DNA from: Bacteroidota bacterium
GTDB lineage: Bacteria; Bacteroidota; Bacteroidia; Chitinophagales; Chitinophagaceae
Direction: 5' to 3'
Length of the DNA: 16,120 bases
Assembly (NCBI GenBank): GCA_947457085.1
Contig: CANGUS010000009.1
Location: forward strand, 1-16,120
Below the pieces are notes generated by a model. It was not told where the DNA came from. It did no database searches and worked only from the letters and a program-made list of their open reading frames with translations. Position 1 is the stretch's first letter, and the number at the start of each line of letters is the position of its first letter. This document shows, piece by piece, positions 7,367-13,605 of the stretch. The position numbers and the translations under genes are program-made.

Positions 7367-7375
7367 GAGAGGGGG

Positions 7376-7410
7376 AATAAACAGTTTGGTGAGACACCAA
7401 CCTTTAGAAA
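7376..7410 (+). repeat. dispersed repeat copy 3 (partial)
   Basis: It matches the right part of copy 1 at 31 of 35 positions (AATAAACAGT, GTGAGAC, CCAACCT, TAGAAA in common). It carries a small hairpin of its own, TTGGTG-aga-CACCAA. It sits between the Bpt-like stop codon and its terminator, so it is transcribed as part of that 3' untranslated region. Confidence 0.65.
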
Positions 7411-7423
7411 AAGGATTGAGTTT

Positions 7424-8134
7424 TTAAATCAATGGGGCAATTCCTGCTAATTCGATTGGAAGGCCTAGGTCTGTATATTCTGAAATGTCGTACCAAGTGA
7501 GGTCTTCGGTGTCAATAAATTCGAGGCAGGAGGAACCAATGGACAATTTATAATCGAGGTGCGTATAGCTGGGTACAAAGTAACCTGGATAAAAAAAATC
7601 GAGTTTGTTTTCGAGGCAAATATCTATTTGTAGGTAAATTAAATATTTGCCCAAACTGTGGTTTTTATAATCGGGATGATAGTAGGATGAAATGCCTTCG
7701 GCACTTTTATGGCCTACATCAAAATAGCTGCATGCAATGAGTTTGTTTTGGTCATATAAATTGATTTCATAGGTATTGAAGACATCACCAGGCTGGGAAG
7801 CAAAAAAATACATTAAATCGGTTAAGGACCTTGACGTTTGAAAAGGCATGGCTTTTCGATAGGTTTGAAATAATTGTTCGTGGGCTTCGTCAATGGCAAA
7901 CTTTTTAAGTTCGATGCGAAAATTTGCATTTCGTTTTCGAAGGTTGTGGTAGGTTTTGGTGTGCACATAATCTTTCAATCGATTACGCAACCATATGGTT
8001 CTATAAATGCGGTGTTGAAACGTTACAAAATTCGTGGTGAACAAAGATTGGCCCATTCGAAACCAGCCAATCGCTAGCATTTGATCTAATACCTGTGGTT
8101 CGTGTTTGGTGGGATAAATGAATTGTTCAAACAA
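7424..8134 (-). CDS. Bpt/Ate-like aminoacyl-tRNA-protein transferase family protein
   Basis: A 236-residue GNAT-fold protein. The C-terminal half carries the family signature: GISSYYHPDYKNHSLGKYL (147-165) followed by FFYPGYFVPSYTHLDYK (180-196), which lines up with the SLG...I and YLGYW...K-M-x-YK motifs of leucyl/arginyl-tRNA-protein transferases. These enzymes attach an amino acid to protein N termini and so mark proteins for degradation by the N-degron pathway. The N-terminal part aligns around AIGWFRMGQSLFTTNF (21-36), but the cysteine cluster usual in Ate/Bpt is absent: there is no Cys in the first 70 residues. The start is a TTG at 8132-8134; no in-frame ATG precedes it before a stop, and the next Met (residue 19) would cut conserved sequence. 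Third gene of the coaE operon. It could be a related acyltransferase with another substrate. Confidence 0.7.
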   Translation of the reverse strand: MFEQFIYPTKHEPQVLDQMLAIGWFRMGQSLFTTNFVTFQHRIYRTIWLRNRLKDYVHTKTYHNLRKRNANFRIELKKFAIDEAHEQLFQTYRKAMPFQTSRSLTDLMYFFASQPGDVFNTYEINLYDQNKLIACSYFDVGHKSAEGISSYYHPDYKNHSLGKYLIYLQIDICLENKLDFFYPGYFVPSYTHLDYKLSIGSSCLEFIDTEDLTWYDISEYTDLGLPIELAGIAPLI

Positions 8135-8141
8135 TGGTAGC

Positions 8142-8174
8142 GAATTGTAAATGATGAATTGTAAATGATGAATT
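8142..8174 (+). repeat. 14-bp tandem repeat (2.4 units)
   Basis: The unit GAATTGTAAATGAT occurs twice in perfect tandem (8142-8155, 8156-8169) and is followed by GAATT. It fills the region just upstream of the TTG start of the Bpt-like gene. Further AT-rich near-palindromes (ATCATTTATCATTGATAATT) continue to 8220. It is probably simple replication slippage in the spacer. Confidence 0.75.
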
Positions 8175-8218
8175 TACTGCTGCGAATTTAAAAAATTATT
8201 ATCATTTATCATTGATAA

Positions 8219-9055
8219 TTAATCATTGCCAATAACTCCAATCATTACCCCAAATTCGCCATCGGTTTGAATGAAATTTTGTGCCGGTGCATAGAATCGG
8301 CTCACGAAACCATCTAAGTAGAGGGCTTCTTTGCAGCCATGGTTTTGGTAAAATTTTGCGAATTGATAAAAGTTGATGGGTTGCGCACTCATGGCAAATA
8401 ATACGTTTCCGTTGCTGTCGATGCCCACGCCATTTCGAATGTTTAGGTTGTTGCTTTCTTTATTAAATAAAGAATTTATTTTACCCTCATGAATGAGAAG
8501 GGGGCCGCTTTGAGTGGCATAAAACGCCTCGTGTGCAAATTGCATTGCATTTGCCGTGGAAGTTATCATGCATTTTTTGTTTTTCGTAATGATAAAAACT
8601 CCATTCGGTTGGAGGTAAAAATTGCCTTTCCCATCTCGGGTATTGAGGGACGTTATGGTTTTGCCTTTATGTATAAACCAACCCAAGGGCGATTGATCTT
8701 CCATGTACATGCCGCCATTGCAAGCAAAAAGGAGTTTTTGTTTTTGTTGCATGCAAACATTTTTTAAATAGCCTAAACTACCTATGATGCTATCTTTGGA
8801 GTCTTTCCAAAAAAGTCGAATCTCTTCATTTTTTGAGTTGACGGTATAAAAAATAATATACTCTTTGGCTGCCGCATTGTTAAGGGCGCCCATGATTTCT
8901 TTACCGGCTTTTTTTGCCTCTTTTTTAATTTCTTTTTTAGTTTCTTCGTCGATTTGATTGCAACTAGTTGTGATGAATAAAAGTGCTATAGTTGCCAGTT
9001 GTCGGCAGATTGTTATCAGAAATCTTCGTTTGTTCATTAAAAAAAATTTGTTCAT
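8219..9055 (-). CDS. lipoprotein of the phosphodiester glycosidase (NAGPA/YigE, DUF2233) family
   Basis: A 278-residue protein. A basic start, a hydrophobic stretch and the lipobox-like ITTSC place the lipidated cysteine at residue 32. Residues 36-55 are a charged Lys/Glu helix, probably a spacer. The catalytic-type domain follows with the family's ordered motifs: ACNGGMY (111-117), NFYLQPNGVF (145-154), TQSGPLL (181-187), RNGVGID (207-213) and ALYLDGF (244-250). Relatives include mammalian uncovering enzyme, which removes N-acetylglucosamine from a phosphodiester; bacterial substrates are mostly unknown, and a cell-envelope polymer is a reasonable guess. Two starts are possible, ATG at residue 1 or 7 (MNKFFLMNKRRF); the second gives a more typical lipoprotein signal. 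It begins 19 nt after coaE, so it is in that operon. Confidence 0.82.
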   Translation of the reverse strand: MNKFFLMNKRRFLITICRQLATIALLFITTSCNQIDEETKKEIKKEAKKAGKEIMGALNNAAAKEYIIFYTVNSKNEEIRLFWKDSKDSIIGSLGYLKNVCMQQKQKLLFACNGGMYMEDQSPLGWFIHKGKTITSLNTRDGKGNFYLQPNGVFIITKNKKCMITSTANAMQFAHEAFYATQSGPLLIHEGKINSLFNKESNNLNIRNGVGIDSNGNVLFAMSAQPINFYQFAKFYQNHGCKEALYLDGFVSRFYAPAQNFIQTDGEFGVMIGVIGND

Positions 9056-9074
9056 TTTGAAAATAATAAAAACC

Positions 9075-9677
9075 CTACAACCGAGTACCGGGAATTGCCA
9101 ACTTCAATAATGCTTCATGCAATTGTAGCACTTGTGGAATTACTAAATGTGCATTGTCGTTGATGATTTCGTAATCGCAAAATTTTCTTTTTTCATCATC
9201 AGAGAGCTGTTTGTTTGCTCGATTCATGGCTTCGTTGTGGGAAGTGTGGTCACGTTTTATAACGCGTATGATTCGTTTGTCTAATGGGCATGAAACCAGT
9301 ATTAATTTATCTAAGGAAAGATTAGAGGCACTTTCAATCATCAATGCAGCTTCTTTGATAGCATAGGGAGCTACTTGTTTTTGCATCCAATCATCGGCAT
9401 GCTTTTTTACCCTTGGGTGTACGATGCTGTTGAGTATTTTTAGTTTTTCAATGTCATTGAAAACAAGATTTCGGAGGACATCTTTGTCAAAATAATTGTT
9501 TTTATAAACGCCTTCACCAAAATGAGCTATGATTTCTTGTTTCATTTCTGCATCGGTATCATATAATTTTTTAGCTTCGTCATCGGCATAATAAATGGGG
9601 ATGCCCAATGTTTGAAATATTTTACAAACTGTAGTTTTGCCGCTGCCAATGCCACCTGTAATGCCAACTTTGAGCAT
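9075..9677 (-). CDS. coaE: dephospho-CoA kinase
   Basis: CoaE phosphorylates the 3'-hydroxyl of dephospho-CoA with ATP, the last step of coenzyme A synthesis. The 200-residue protein opens with MLKVGITGGIGSGKTTVCK, whose P-loop is residues 8-15. The substrate-site segment YADDEAKKLYD follows at about residues 29-39. The lid region has RVIKRDHTSHNEAMNRANKQ, matching the R-x-x-x-R/RxxxQ pattern of the family, and the C terminus has CDYEIINDN. The frame stays open 35 codons further upstream, but the P-loop distance and a TAnnTTTG box 12 nt before ATG 9677 support this start. It heads the operon with the NAGPA-family lipoprotein and the Bpt-like gene; nothing obvious links their functions. Confidence 0.95.
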   Translation of the reverse strand: MLKVGITGGIGSGKTTVCKIFQTLGIPIYYADDEAKKLYDTDAEMKQEIIAHFGEGVYKNNYFDKDVLRNLVFNDIEKLKILNSIVHPRVKKHADDWMQKQVAPYAIKEAALMIESASNLSLDKLILVSCPLDKRIIRVIKRDHTSHNEAMNRANKQLSDDEKRKFCDYEIINDNAHLVIPQVLQLHEALLKLAIPGTRL

Positions 9678-9689
9678 GAATCTTTTTTT

Positions 9690-9697
9690 CAAAAGTA
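9690..9697 (-). promoter_or_regulatory. coaE promoter -7 box TACTTTTG
   Basis: An exact TAnnTTTG match on the minus strand that ends 12 nt before the coaE ATG. It lies inside the upstream extension of the open frame, which argues that the longer reading is not translated. No -33 TTG at normal spacing. Confidence 0.5.
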
Positions 9698-9993
9698 CAA
9701 TTTTAAAATTCCAAATGCTAATATTTACAATTCCATTTTTTTTAGACGAGCAAATTAAATCTATGCATCGGTTTTGTGTCACTCACTTCAAGGACACGTA
9801 CTTTTTTTGACTTTTTTAAAAAGCTGAAAAAAGTTCAATGTTCAAACTGTGCTATAGCCACAAAAGCGGAAGCAAGAAAAAGGCGATGATATCCAAAAAA
9901 GTAATCATCCATATGAAAGCCCATTTAGTTTAGATGGCACTGCAAATAAAAAGTAATCGCTGAAAACTAAAAACTCATTTCTATATTTGCAGC
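9698..9993. other. divergent intergenic region between coaE and kdsA
   Basis: It separates the divergent coaE and kdsA genes and contains no convincing gene. It holds a T/A-rich stretch with a weak hairpin (ACTTTTTT ... AAAAAAGT, near 9810-9835). Next to kdsA is a perfect 9-bp dyad: CTGCAAATA at 9940-9948 and TATTTGCAG at 9984-9992, 35 nt apart, whose right arm overlaps the kdsA -7 box. The dyad could be an operator, but nothing else supports that. Confidence 0.4.
9982..9989 (+). promoter_or_regulatory. kdsA promoter -7 box TATATTTG
   Basis: An exact TAnnTTTG match that ends only 4 nt before the kdsA ATG. Transcription would be expected to begin at or next to the start codon, so kdsA mRNA is probably leaderless. 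Confidence 0.55.
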
Positions 9994-10812
9994 ATGAAAT
10001 TCCTTCAAGATTTATTTGCAGAAAATTATAATGCTGACAACTTTTTTGTATTGGCTGGGCCTTGTGTGGTAGAAAGCCGTGCCGTGTTGCAAGAAACAGC
10101 CGAGACATTGGTGTCGGTTTGCACTGAATTAAACATTCCGTTGGTGTTTAAATCGTCGTATACGAAAGCAAACAGAAGCAGTGTAAATTCATTTACTGGT
10201 ATTGGAAATGAAAAAGCGTTGGAATTGTTAGCGGAGGTTAAACAAAAATACAATATACCGTTGGTAACCGATATACATACCGAAGCCGATGCGATGATGG
10301 CTGCAAACTATGTGGATGTATTGCAAATACCGGCTTTTTTATGCCGACAAACATCGTTGTTGGTGGCAGCAGCCCAAACTGGCAAAGTGGTGAATATAAA
10401 AAAAGGACAATTTCTTTCGCCTGAGGCGATGCAATTTGCCAAAGAAAAAATAGAATCGCAAGGCAACGAAAAAGTGATGTTAACAGAAAGGGGCACGACG
10501 TTTGGTTATCATGATTTAATTGTTGATTACCGAGGCATTCCTATCATGAAAGCATTTGGGAAGCCTGTGATTATGGATTGTACCCATGCGTTGCAACAAC
10601 CCAATCAAGCGAGTGGCGTAACAGGAGGTAAACCCGAATTAATTGATACGATAGCCAAATGTGCTATTGTTTCGGGAGCCGATGGGTTGTTTATAGAAAC
10701 GCATCCCAATCCAAAAGTGGCATTGAGTGATGGAGCTAATATGATGCCATTGAAAGATTTTAAAGCCTTGATGCAAAAACTCATCAGGGTTCGTCAAGCG
10801 ATAATAGACTAG
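9994..10812 (+). CDS. kdsA: 3-deoxy-D-manno-octulosonate 8-phosphate synthase, metal-dependent type
   Basis: KdsA condenses phosphoenolpyruvate with arabinose 5-phosphate to Kdo-8-phosphate, the precursor of the Kdo sugar of lipopolysaccharide. The 272-residue protein has LAGPCVVESR (20-29), FKSSYTKANRSSVNSF (52-67), QIPAFLCRQTSLL (111-123), VNIKKGQFLSPEAM (133-146) and DCTHALQQPN (195-204). Cys24, His198, Glu235 and Asp246 have exactly the spacing (174, 37, 11) of the metal ligands Cys11, His185, Glu222 and Asp233 known for the Aquifex aeolicus enzyme; E. coli KdsA has Asn in place of the Cys and needs no metal. So this is the metal-dependent class. The SprT-like gene follows after 4 nt and is cotranscribed. 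The neighbouring LPS genes kdsB, kdsC and kdsD are not here. Confidence 0.96.
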   Translation: MKFLQDLFAENYNADNFFVLAGPCVVESRAVLQETAETLVSVCTELNIPLVFKSSYTKANRSSVNSFTGIGNEKALELLAEVKQKYNIPLVTDIHTEADAMMAANYVDVLQIPAFLCRQTSLLVAAAQTGKVVNIKKGQFLSPEAMQFAKEKIESQGNEKVMLTERGTTFGYHDLIVDYRGIPIMKAFGKPVIMDCTHALQQPNQASGVTGGKPELIDTIAKCAIVSGADGLFIETHPNPKVALSDGANMMPLKDFKALMQKLIRVRQAIID

Positions 10813-10816
10813 GAGC

Positions 10817-11431
10817 GTGGCGTTACGAGAACATGAGATTTCGATGTTGGCAAAATTTCTTCCTGCAAATACTGCGGAAGAAGTGATTGATTATATGCAC
10901 ACGTACAAAATTCATTTGTCAATAAAAAAAGAAAGACGGCGAATTTTAGGTGATTATCGACCTGCACATCATGGTAAGCCGCACCGAATTTCGATTAATG
11001 GGAATTTAAATGCGTATCATTTTTTAATTACTTTTTTGCATGAGTTGGCTCATTTGTTGACCTATTTAAGTCACCAAGGACGGGTAAATCCCCATGGCCA
11101 AGAGTGGAAAAGTGTTTTTAAATTATTGTTGAAACGATTTCAAGATAAAAAAGTATTTCCGAAAGACATAGAAAGGGCATTGGATCAATCGATGAGTAAT
11201 TTAGCTGCCAGTACCTGCTCAGATCCTGATTTGTATAAAGTATTACGGCAATATGACCATAAAAAAGATGTGTTTTTAGTAGAACAAATTGCTATGGGCG
11301 AACTATTTAAAACGGAGAAAGGGCAAATTTTTAAAATGATTGAAAAAAGGCGCACTCGTTTTTTATGTGAAGAAGAGCGCACTGGGAAACGCTATTTATT
11401 TCCAAGTATTTACGAAGTTTATAAAGTTTAG
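10817..11431 (+). CDS. SprT-like zinc metallopeptidase-domain protein
   Basis: A 204-residue cytoplasmic protein with HELAH (75-79), the HExxH zinc and catalytic motif, inside FLITFLHELAHLLTYLSHQG. A probable third ligand is His93 in PHGQEWKSVF. The C-terminal half (about 150-200, FKTEKGQIFKMIEKRRTR and LCEEERTGKRYLF) resembles the tail of Bacteroidota SprT-like proteins; the two-cysteine-pair zinc ribbon of E. coli SprT is not evident. The activity is unproven; eukaryotic relatives (Spartan) cleave DNA-protein crosslinks. The start is uncertain: GTG 10817, 4 nt after the kdsA stop, has AGGAG just 1 nt upstream, too close for a normal Shine-Dalgarno; ATG 10844 (residue 10) is the alternative and keeps all motifs. 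Confidence 0.8.
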   Translation: MALREHEISMLAKFLPANTAEEVIDYMHTYKIHLSIKKERRRILGDYRPAHHGKPHRISINGNLNAYHFLITFLHELAHLLTYLSHQGRVNPHGQEWKSVFKLLLKRFQDKKVFPKDIERALDQSMSNLAASTCSDPDLYKVLRQYDHKKDVFLVEQIAMGELFKTEKGQIFKMIEKRRTRFLCEEERTGKRYLFPSIYEVYKV

Positions 11432-11454
11432 TTAAAAATTATACGCATTTTTTA

Positions 11455-11462
11455 TATATTTG
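11455..11462 (+). promoter_or_regulatory. promoter -7 box TATATTTG of the beta-barrel pair
   Basis: An exact TAnnTTTG match ending 13 nt before ATG 11476 and 19 nt before the alternative ATG 11482. It lies in the 44-nt gap after the SprT-like gene, so the beta-barrel genes probably have their own promoter rather than reading through from kdsA. Confidence 0.55.
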
Positions 11463-11475
11463 TATGTATTAAAAT

Positions 11476-12408
11476 ATGCAAATGAAAAAGCTGTTATTAA
11501 GTTTAATATTCGTTACGATAGTCCAAGTTGTATTTGCTCAATTCAACTACATACCCAATGGGGTCAATGATGCACCCGTTTTAGGGAAGCAATATGGCAT
11601 TGTGGGAGGAGGATTTACAGCGATGTTAAATAATAGAGATGACATCGATGCGGATGAGCGATTGGATCCTCAAATGATGAATTTTTCTTATGGCGGAGGG
11701 GTAGAATATATTTATTGGTTTCAAAATACAGTAGGTTTTGGCGGGCAGATAAACCATTGGGTTTCGGGGGCTGCTTACAAAGGCGTTGATAAATCATATC
11801 CTCAATACAAAATGAATTTAGATGCGACATCGAAATTGACTTATTTAAAAATGCCGTTGTTGTTTCATTTTAAATCATACAACCGATATCATCCCAACAG
11901 AAGATTGCGTTTCAGTGCTGCCTTTGGTCCTTATGCCGCATTATTATTAAATTATTCAGAAGATGTTCGATTATACAATGACAGCGCAAAGGTTGAATTC
12001 AAAGCGAATTATTCGGCAAAAGAATTAGAGTCGTCGAATAATATGACAACCATCAAAACGAAAGGAAGATTTTCGAGTGAATTATACAACAAATTTGATC
12101 TAGGGTTCGTTTTTGCTGTGGGAGGAGAAATGAGATTGTGGAAAAGAACTGTACTCGCATTGCATGTAAGAACAGACGTAGGAATTTCAAATGTAGAAAA
12201 TACGCGAAGTATGAAAATTAAATATGCAGATGCGAGCGGGAATTATCCTGTAAATGCACCTGAAGTAGACTTTAAATTTTGGGATGGATATTATTCCAAA
12301 TTTAATCAGCCTAATGCTGCCGACATAGCAGCTGGTTGGCAGTCGAATAGACCCGCTACTAAGAATTTTTCAGTAGGAGCATTTATATCATTGCGCAAAT
12401 ATTTTTAA
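11476..12408 (+). CDS. outer-membrane beta-barrel protein
   Basis: A 310-residue protein with a signal peptide (QMKKLLLSLIFVTIVQVVFA, cleavage before Gln22). It has alternating aromatic strands and ends in a typical barrel strand (FSVGAFISLRKYF, C-terminal Phe), which is the usual recognition end for the BAM complex. Glycine-rich strands such as YGIVGGGFTAML and VGFGGQINHW fit the small Bacteroidota barrel families. The segment FAVGGEMRLWKRTVLALHVR and then DVGISNVENT aligns with the next gene (FASVGMDFLLSKRFVFGILA, then DNGISPVENT), so the two are paralogues. The downstream gene starts after 33 nt. The function is not known; such proteins act as porins, receptors or surface anchors. ATG 11482 (residue 3, MKKLLLS) is an equally good start. 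Confidence 0.75.
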   Translation: MQMKKLLLSLIFVTIVQVVFAQFNYIPNGVNDAPVLGKQYGIVGGGFTAMLNNRDDIDADERLDPQMMNFSYGGGVEYIYWFQNTVGFGGQINHWVSGAAYKGVDKSYPQYKMNLDATSKLTYLKMPLLFHFKSYNRYHPNRRLRFSAAFGPYAALLLNYSEDVRLYNDSAKVEFKANYSAKELESSNNMTTIKTKGRFSSELYNKFDLGFVFAVGGEMRLWKRTVLALHVRTDVGISNVENTRSMKIKYADASGNYPVNAPEVDFKFWDGYYSKFNQPNAADIAAGWQSNRPATKNFSVGAFISLRKYF

Positions 12409-12441
12409 TAAAAAAATAATCATCGAGAGAGATTAAATACA

Positions 12442-13317
12442 ATGAAGAAATTTATCATATTAATAAGTTGTTTAGCATCACAAATGGTTGTTTCAGCACA
12501 AAATGAAGGCCGATTTGGGATCATCAGTGGAGTGAATAAAACATCGATGAGCAATGCTGCCGACAATAGTTTTGGAGACATGTTACCCACTTTTAAACCT
12601 ACCTATGGGGTAGAAGCTGGCTATCATTTTACCTTATTTAAATCCATTCCAACAGGTTTTACGGTTCAGTTAACTCGTAATCATGCAGGGCAAAATTACA
12701 GAGGATATTATCAAGATAGCTCAGATTACTGGGCTTACAGAAGATTGAATTATGTTCGTGCTGGCTTAGGGTGGCATTTTGGAACCAATGTAAGAAGACA
12801 AGTATCTGCCACCTTTACTTTTGGCGCCACAATGGGCATACTAACAGATTTTCAAGACAGATATGAATTGAGAAGATACAACAATGATCGTTTGATAATG
12901 GATATCAACGACAATGATGTTTCGTTTTATGATACAAAAAATACGAAAGGAACTATTAATAATTCATTGTTTAATAAAACCGACATGACTATTTTTGCTT
13001 CCGTTGGTATGGATTTTTTATTGAGCAAACGATTTGTATTTGGTATTTTGGCAAGATATGACAATGGAATAAGTCCAGTAGAAAATACGGCATCTAAATT
13101 CTCAATTAATTATCAAACTACGCCAACAACGATTCAAAATTATTATCCTTATAATACGAAACATATTTATAGAAGCCCTGTTGATCCTAGCAAAGTATTA
13201 AGACAAGAGACAGTTAATAAATATGCAGGTATTTATTTAACGCTCAAATATCGAGTATTTAATAAAGAAAAAATCGAATTTTGGTATAAAGAACATCAAA
13301 AAAGCAATTATTATTAA
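12442..13317 (+). CDS. outer-membrane beta-barrel protein, paralogue of the preceding gene
   Basis: A 291-residue protein with a signal peptide (MKKFIILISCLASQMVVSAQ, cleavage after Ala19). Barrel-type strands include YGVEAGYHFTLF, RAGLGWHF and YAGIYLTLKYRVF. Unlike its neighbour it does not end on the barrel strand: after YRVF come about 19 hydrophilic residues (NKEKIEFWYKEHQKSNYY). The segment with GISPVENT is shared with the preceding protein. The pair is probably a duplicated gene that has diverged, or two subunits that work together; the sequence does not decide. A hairpin terminator overlaps the last codons and stop of this gene (see 13298-13328). Confidence 0.75.
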   Translation: MKKFIILISCLASQMVVSAQNEGRFGIISGVNKTSMSNAADNSFGDMLPTFKPTYGVEAGYHFTLFKSIPTGFTVQLTRNHAGQNYRGYYQDSSDYWAYRRLNYVRAGLGWHFGTNVRRQVSATFTFGATMGILTDFQDRYELRRYNNDRLIMDINDNDVSFYDTKNTKGTINNSLFNKTDMTIFASVGMDFLLSKRFVFGILARYDNGISPVENTASKFSINYQTTPTTIQNYYPYNTKHIYRSPVDPSKVLRQETVNKYAGIYLTLKYRVFNKEKIEFWYKEHQKSNYY

Positions 13318-13328
13318 TTGCTTTTTTT
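13298..13328 (+). terminator. terminator hairpin overlapping the stop codon of the second barrel gene
   Basis: AAAAAAGCAATTA (13298-13310) pairs perfectly with TAATTGCTTTTTT (13315-13327) around the 4-nt loop TTAT, with a final T run. The right arm begins with the TAA stop (13315-13317), so the last five codons lie in the stem. The stem is AT-rich and probably weak by itself. Confidence 0.6.
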
Positions 13329-13555
13329 GACTAGTTGCCAAATCATTAGCATTCAAAAAATATCTATTTAAGCCATCTTGCATTTATGCCTGAGGGCTTT
13401 TATTTTACATGATGATAGGTATTGATTTATTCAATGAGATAAAATAAGCCATCCATTTAGTGTTTTGTAATAGGCTCAATTCGAGTAGATTTTAAAATTA
13501 TTGATGGTAGTAATTAAAAATGACTTTAATTATAACAAAGGAATCGTATTGGAAT
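13329..13555. other. intergenic region between the two terminators
   Basis: About 230 AT-rich bases between the converging barrel operon and T9SS gene. I see no open frame, RNA gene or repeat that I can support; AAGCC and GGCTT (near 13370-13400) could pair across a long loop but lack a terminator tail. Confidence 0.4.
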
Positions 13556-13590
13556 AAAAAAAGGCTAACAGATCATGTTAGCCTTTTTTT
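13556..13590. terminator. bidirectional rho-independent terminator
   Basis: AAAAAAAGGCTAACA (13556-13570) and TGTTAGCCTTTTTTT (13576-13590) form a perfect 15-bp inverted repeat with loop GATCA. The GC-containing core GGCTAACA has a T run on either strand, so it can end both the plus-strand barrel operon and the minus-strand T9SS gene, whose stop is 16 nt away. Confidence 0.92.
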
Positions 13591-13605
13591 CAATTGATTG
13601 AAATA

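Larger units (their letters stand above)
6926..7423. other. 498-nt gene-poor gap with repeats and a terminator
   Basis: This AT-rich gap separates the MscS gene from the Bpt-like gene. It contains repeat copy 2 (7205-7252), the minus-strand terminator (7330-7366) and repeat copy 3 (7376-7410). A 71-codon open frame on the plus strand (7053-7268) takes its last third from the repeat and has no recognisable domain, so I do not call it a gene. The rest, 6926-7204, shows nothing further that I can support. Confidence 0.6.

Noticed and set aside
4591..7410. The dispersed repeats as integron attC sites
   Set aside because: Ends are TTGG...CCAA rather than RYYYAAC...GTTRRRY, no integrase gene is present, and copy 2 lacks the dyad.
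9678..9782. 35-codon N-terminal extension of coaE
   Set aside because: The extension (MTQNRCIDLICSS...) has no family counterpart, precedes the P-loop by too much, and contains the promoter box.
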